Below, piece after piece: positions 7,689 through 10,643 of a stretch of 10,643 nt of DNA (its first letter is position 1; each line of letters starts with the position of its first letter). Below the pieces are notes generated by a model. It saw only the letters and a program-made list of their open reading frames with translations. It was not told the origin of the DNA and searched no databases. The position numbers were made by a program, and so were the translations under genes. Source of the stretch: Cephalothrix spiralis (taxonomy: Eukaryota; Nemertea; Palaeonemertea; Archinemertea; Cephalotrichidae); assembly GCA_032353305.1 (NCBI GenBank), contig JAUCNG010397812.1, forward strand, positions 1 to 10,643. The letters are read 5' to 3'.

Positions 7689-8178
7689 CAGTTCAGATGT
7701 ATTAGCAATATCATTGATAATAACATTCCAAGTATGGAACCTTGTGGCACGCCTTATGTCATAGTTATTCGGAAAATGTTCGTTTTGAGAGGTATGAATG
7801 AAACTATTATAGACCCACCTCCCTAAGTATTTTATTTATCAATATTTCGTGATTTATCGTATCAAAGGCCTTACTAAAATCTATAAAACACCGCATTTGG
7901 TTTTTTTGTTCATTAGGTTTTCGTAAGTGGTGTGTGTCATTTCTGCGATGGCCAACGTTGTAGAATATCCTTTTCTAAATCCCAATTGGTAAGGATATCG
8001 TAATCATCGTAATCATCGTATATTTCATGTTTCACTAGGTGTTTCATAAGTCTAGCTATCGTACATTCATCGTTTCTGATAATATTGGGAGTAATGAAAT
8101 GGGTATGTAATTGTTTAATTCAAGTGATAAACCGCCTTTTTGTTTGGTAATTATTAATGAGCTAATTTCAAAGTTTGA
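7689..8178 (-). mobile_element. Decayed non-LTR retrotransposon (LINE) reverse transcriptase
   Basis: Minus-strand relic of a LINE reverse transcriptase, read from high to low coordinates. 8172-8074: FEISSLIITKQKGG, then LELNNYIPISLLPILSE (the NYRPISLLP block). About 8058-8020: ARLMKHLVKHEIYDDY. 7988-7947: QLGFRKGYSTTLAI. 7884-7858: IDFSKAFDT, the motif A with the first catalytic Asp. About 7800: YLSKRT. 7753-7727: GVPQGSILG (motif B). 7718-7689: INDIANTSEL. At least three frame changes, in-frame stops and a deletion after GVPQGSILG break it; the FADD motif C is missing. A 9-bp duplication at about 7996-8021 sits between two blocks. The motifs fit the Jockey/CR1-like RT group, though the clade is not resolved. 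Endonuclease and 3' end are not found. Confidence 0.88.
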
Positions 8179-8656
8179 AGGCCTATAAATTGTTGAGATT
8201 ATGAAAAGTTGCAAAAATTACAGGAGCTACGATGATTCTCCCGAAAAACCTCTAATTTCGTTGTACTTTATATTTCAATATACCCAGTGAATTACATTTT
8301 TAATCGACTTCGACGTGAATAGTGAATCGAATAGCAATTTGAAAAATTTAAAAGAGAGAGAGAAAATTCGTATTTCAGGAATCCTAGAAAACCCGCTAAG
8401 TTATAATGGGTATATTACCCTTCTGGTGAAATTAAAGTTTTTGGTCCTTTGGGAAAATTGATATAGCTTATGCACTTGTTGTTGAATATATTTGCACCAA
8501 ATTTCGTTTATTTGAAAGAGAAGACCATGTTCTCTCAAGAGATCACCCGCAGTCTGTTATGGACAAGTCACAATATGACTATTATACAATTTATTGGGTC
8601 ACACTGTACAAATATACACAGGTTTATGGAAGTATTGGCGACCAACCTTCAGACCC
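8179..8656. other. Intronic sequence, nothing recognised
   Basis: Holds a short AG run (8353-8362) and otherwise AT-rich sequence. It may include more of the LINE 5' region, but no endonuclease-like motif could be read on the minus strand. Frames of about 100 codons at 8470-8849 run into the adjacent foldback and are not gene-like. Confidence 0.4.
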
Positions 8657-9146
8657 CAGTTTTCGCCCCCTGTGTAAATCTCAGAAGTGCGGGCCTAAAC
8701 TCCATCAACCCTTATATTTTTGGAAAGCTTGTGGAAATTCTAGGTTTAAGTTTATATTTCATGGGGCCGGACCCTTTTGGGCGCGCCAGGGGCCAAAAAC
8801 AGGCCCATATCGCATAAATCTCGTAGGTGCGGGCCCAATACCCCGGTAACCTTTATATTTTCTGAAGGCTTGCTCAAAATATAGGTTCCAGATTAAATTT
8901 TCGAGGGGCCCGGACCCTTTTGGGGGTGCCAGGGGCAAAAAAACTGGGGTATATGGGCCCGCACCTACTAGATTTATGCGATATGGGCCAAAAATTATGT
9001 TTTTGGCCCCTGGCGCACCCAAAAGGATCTGGCTCCCATGAAAATATAAACTTGAACCTAGAATTTCCACAAGCTTTCCAAAAATATAAGGGTTGATGGG
9101 GTTAAGGCCCACACTTTCGAGATTTACGCAGGGGGGGATAAAACTG
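8657..9146. mobile_element. 490-bp foldback built from a repeated ~143-bp unit
   Basis: Inverted arms 8657-8847 and 8943-9146 enclose a 95-bp spacer. Shared arm landmarks are CAGTTTT at the tips, TGYGTAAATCTC, GGGCCTWAAC, CCATCAACCCTTATATTTTT, GGGCC..GACCCTTTTGGG and CCCATATCGCATAAATCT. The spacer is itself a third, more diverged copy in direct orientation to the left arm: CGGACCCTTTTGGG recurs at 8768 and 8911, an offset of 143 bases, and CTTTATATTTT near 8851 repeats the left arm. So the structure is two direct units plus one inverted unit. GC-rich blocks (GGGCCC, GGCGCGCC) contrast with AT-rich surroundings. Frames of 96-117 codons crossing it are by-products. No target duplication was found; it may be a foldback transposon or a rearranged satellite. 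Confidence 0.75.
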
Positions 9147-9944
9147 TGTGTATATAAACTATATATAGTTTTGCACTTTTTTCGTTCGTCGATATCTGTT
9201 CATTTCTGCACCAAAGATGACAATACAGTACTCGTGAATTTGACAGTAACACATTTTGTGGCACTCGACCTACATGTATGTGACGTATTCACTATATTTC
9301 ACCCAGTTTCACCAAGAGTATATATATACTCTTGGTTTCACCCATATATTCTTGATATCACGAAGGATAAATGTGCAATCTTGACTCAATTTACGAAACT
9401 AGATTTCCCCCTGAATCACATCCAAATGGTTATGCTCTCTGGTTTCTTACATTGATTAATAACCATAATTTCACCCAAAAGTGGGTCCCTATGACTAAAA
9501 CTTCAAACACCCCAATTTCGAAAATTGGTTTAAATTCATTATTTTATTGATATAGTATGCGTCACTTATCGCTTATGCAAATTAGAACACTCATAACCTA
9601 TTTTGTATAATTTCGGTGAGAGCCAAACATCCATTTAATGCATCTTGAGTTATTATCTTTTGCATCTAATGGCCACTTTTAGGATGACTCAAATGAGTCT
9701 TCTTGACTAAAATTACAAGGACTCGCGATCGTAAAACTGCATACTGTCAAATAAGGTCAGTAACCTGGTATCTTCAGCTTTAACAGTGTTCATAGCAAGT
9801 AACTATAATTTGAAACTCCATAATGGGGAAGGGAACCAGTTTATTATGTCCGTTCTGTGGATTAGTTCCCTGCCAAATATATCTATACGCCCAGTGCCCT
9901 AGTCTGCAAAAGAAGCCCTTCAGTAGGTAAATATCTGTACAATG
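9147..9944. other. Intronic sequence, no gene recognised
   Basis: A + strand frame runs from inside the foldback to about 9455 (roughly 120 codons in all), but I recognise no domain in it. Its first part is repeat sequence, and it spans the palindrome at 9311-9336. I regard it as chance. No other structure is seen. Confidence 0.4.
9311..9336. repeat. Perfect 26-bp palindrome
   Basis: ACCAAGAGTATAT followed directly by its reverse complement ATATACTCTTGGT, with no spacer. It sits between copies of TTTCACC (about 9297, 9307 and 9336). An AT-rich cruciform-prone site; function unknown. Confidence 0.8.
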
Positions 9945-10117
9945 ACGAGGGGCGGGTAACGGCAACAAATTGACGCGGACTGCGGACCGCGCAGTCCGGA
10001 ATACCGTACTGCCGAGACTGCGGTCCGGACTGTCGAGACTGCGGTTTGGACCGCTGGACTGCAGTCCGGACTGCGGTAAAAATTGACGCGGAACGCGGTC
10101 CGATACCCGCCCCTCGT
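9945..10117. mobile_element. GC-rich 173-bp TIR element with CGGACTG-type internal repeats
   Basis: Perfect 14-bp terminal inverted repeats ACGAGGGGCGGGTA (9945-9958) and TACCCGCCCCTCGT (10104-10117). Flanking ACAATG on the left and ATAATG on the right could be a mutated 6-bp target duplication. The interior is strongly GC-rich. It consists of about 21-bp units of the form CGAGACTGCGGTCCGGACTG, plus a direct pair AATTGACGCGGA (near 9967 and 10081) just inside each TIR. Many units are locally self-complementary (CAGTCCGGACTG). No coding capacity; superfamily unknown. Confidence 0.72.
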
Positions 10118-10339
10118 ATAATGATACTAACCACTTGCTGATATAAGAATAAGTTCTACCATCATTTTGTCTAATTCATTTATCTGGGAATTCTTGAAAT
10201 AATGATGATCTCATATCTAGCTTTTATTAAGTTTAACGCGAAGGGTTTGACAGCCATATTCCTACACAGAGGTATTATTTTTAGATCGGCTTCTGAAAAA
10301 ACTCGTGAAGATGAATCTTAACTGTCCTTGAAGACAAGA
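10118..10339. other. Intronic sequence, nothing recognised
   Basis: AT-rich unique-looking sequence between the GC-rich TIR element and SINE copy D. No feature is visible on either strand. Confidence 0.4.
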
Positions 10340-10440
10340 TGAGGGACAGCGTCGCGCTCCACGTATTTTACTGACCGAGTCACCCAGTATCCGATCTTTT
10401 TTGAGTCCTTTAGTTCGAGCCCAATGAGAGCGGCAAATAT
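10340..10440 (-). mobile_element. tRNA-SINE copy D, 3'-truncated, minus strand
   Basis: On the minus strand: a degenerate tRNA head with B-box-like GGGCTCGAACTA (10411-10422), then GGATACTGGGTGACTCGGTC and AGTAAAATACGTGGAGCG, then CGACGCTGTCCCTCA, where similarity ends. It lacks the conserved 3' half present in copies A-C. The CAGTAAAATACGTGGAG signature places it with copy A. It lies about 93 bases upstream of the second DENND5 exon, close to but clear of the branch-point region. Confidence 0.72.
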
Positions 10441-10533
10441 GTATCATCGATTAGTGCAGTACCGTCGCTCCACATCGCCATCCTGTTGTTAACTACAGTA
10501 ACAAACTAACACATTATTTATTTATATTTTCAG

Positions 10534-10643
10534 GCTAATATGTGTTTCGTTGATATCGATGCTAAATGTGTGGACGTTCCAGAGGATTTACCCAATTTTC
10601 CAATGGTGACCGATCTTCGTGAACAAATAACTGAGGTGTTCGT
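10534..10643 (+). CDS. DENND5: DENND5-like DENN-domain protein, next exon (cut by window edge)
   Basis: The following coding exon of the same gene, running off the right edge with an incomplete final codon (GT). It reads ANMCFVDIDAKCVDVPEDLP, then NFPMVTDLREQITEVF. This is the segment that directly follows the LPASL..DAPVP..MGL block in DENND5A/B, where vertebrate proteins have a closely similar CFVDID...P..FP stretch (recalled family pattern). It joins in frame to the exon ending at 2313 (...LQLPSE | ANMCF...). The acceptor is TTTATATTTTCAG ending at 10533; CTAAC at 10506-10510, 23 bases before the AG-exon boundary, is a good branch-point candidate. No stop, frameshift or unusual residue is seen. 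The RUN, PLAT and C-terminal RUN domains expected for the family would lie further downstream. Confidence 0.92.

Larger units (their letters stand above)
2314..10533 (+). other. Phase-0 intron of the DENND5-like gene (8,220 bp)
   Basis: Donor GTATGT at 2314 and acceptor TTTTCAG ending at 10533 bound one intron. Reading across it joins two adjacent pieces of the DENN module without loss of residues, so no exon need be hidden inside. Its length is explained largely by insertions: four SINE copies, a LINE relic, three foldback/TIR elements and short tandem repeats, listed separately. No second gene nested in the intron is supported on either strand. Confidence 0.88.

Noticed and set aside
8470-9112. 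Several overlapping frames of 96-117 codons on both strands
   Set aside because: They lie in or run into the 490-bp foldback, whose symmetric GC-rich units create matching frames on both strands. No domain is recognisable.
9093-9455. A + strand frame of about 120 codons
   Set aside because: It begins inside the foldback arm, crosses a perfect palindrome, has no recognisable domain and no splice or promoter context. Chance is likelier than a gene.
1-10643. Bacterial or phage features (operon, CRISPR, defence system)
   Set aside because: The two spliced DENN exons, SINEs and LINE relic show a eukaryotic intron-rich locus. The tandem repeats are not spaced like a CRISPR array.

Overview
The window is eukaryotic nuclear DNA, most probably from a bilaterian marine invertebrate. 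It is AT-rich, has GT-AG introns with long polypyrimidine acceptors, and carries no operons or ribosome binding sites. It is full of degenerate eukaryotic repeats: tRNA-derived SINEs, foldback/MITE DNA elements and a decayed non-LTR retrotransposon. I cannot fix the phylum from this sequence alone.

Only one real gene is visible. Two + strand exons (2129-2313 and 10534 to the window edge) encode consecutive pieces of the central DENN module of a DENND5-type protein (DENND5A/B, Rab6-interacting protein 1 family, a Rab guanine nucleotide exchange factor). They join in frame across an 8,220-bp phase-0 intron (2314-10533). The sequence before 2129 is the tail of an upstream intron, since the acceptor at 2129 splits a codon (phase 1). 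Both the start and the end of the gene lie outside the window.

The rest is intronic and mostly repeat-derived. Upstream intron: a tRNA-like relic (318-384, minus), a 257-bp MITE with TTA duplications (558-814), a broken Ig-domain relic (1343-1512), a type II tRNA-like relic (1540-1643) and a 130-bp pogo/Tigger-like MITE (1656-1785). Large intron: four copies of one tRNA-SINE family in two subfamilies (2862-3125 +, 3790-3982 +, 6381-6627 -, 10340-10440 -), a CCTAAAAT-rich patch, a 337-bp foldback with NRF-1-like motifs (4000-4336), short tandem repeats (4989-5054, 5710-5773), a LINE reverse transcriptase relic on the minus strand (7689-8178), a 490-bp foldback made from a repeated ~143-bp unit (8657-9146) and a GC-rich 173-bp terminal-inverted-repeat element (9945-10117).

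Nothing here forms a multi-gene system, and open reading frames of 60-120 codons outside the exons are not supported as genes. The most interesting points are the SINE family, the composite foldbacks and the Ig-domain relic.
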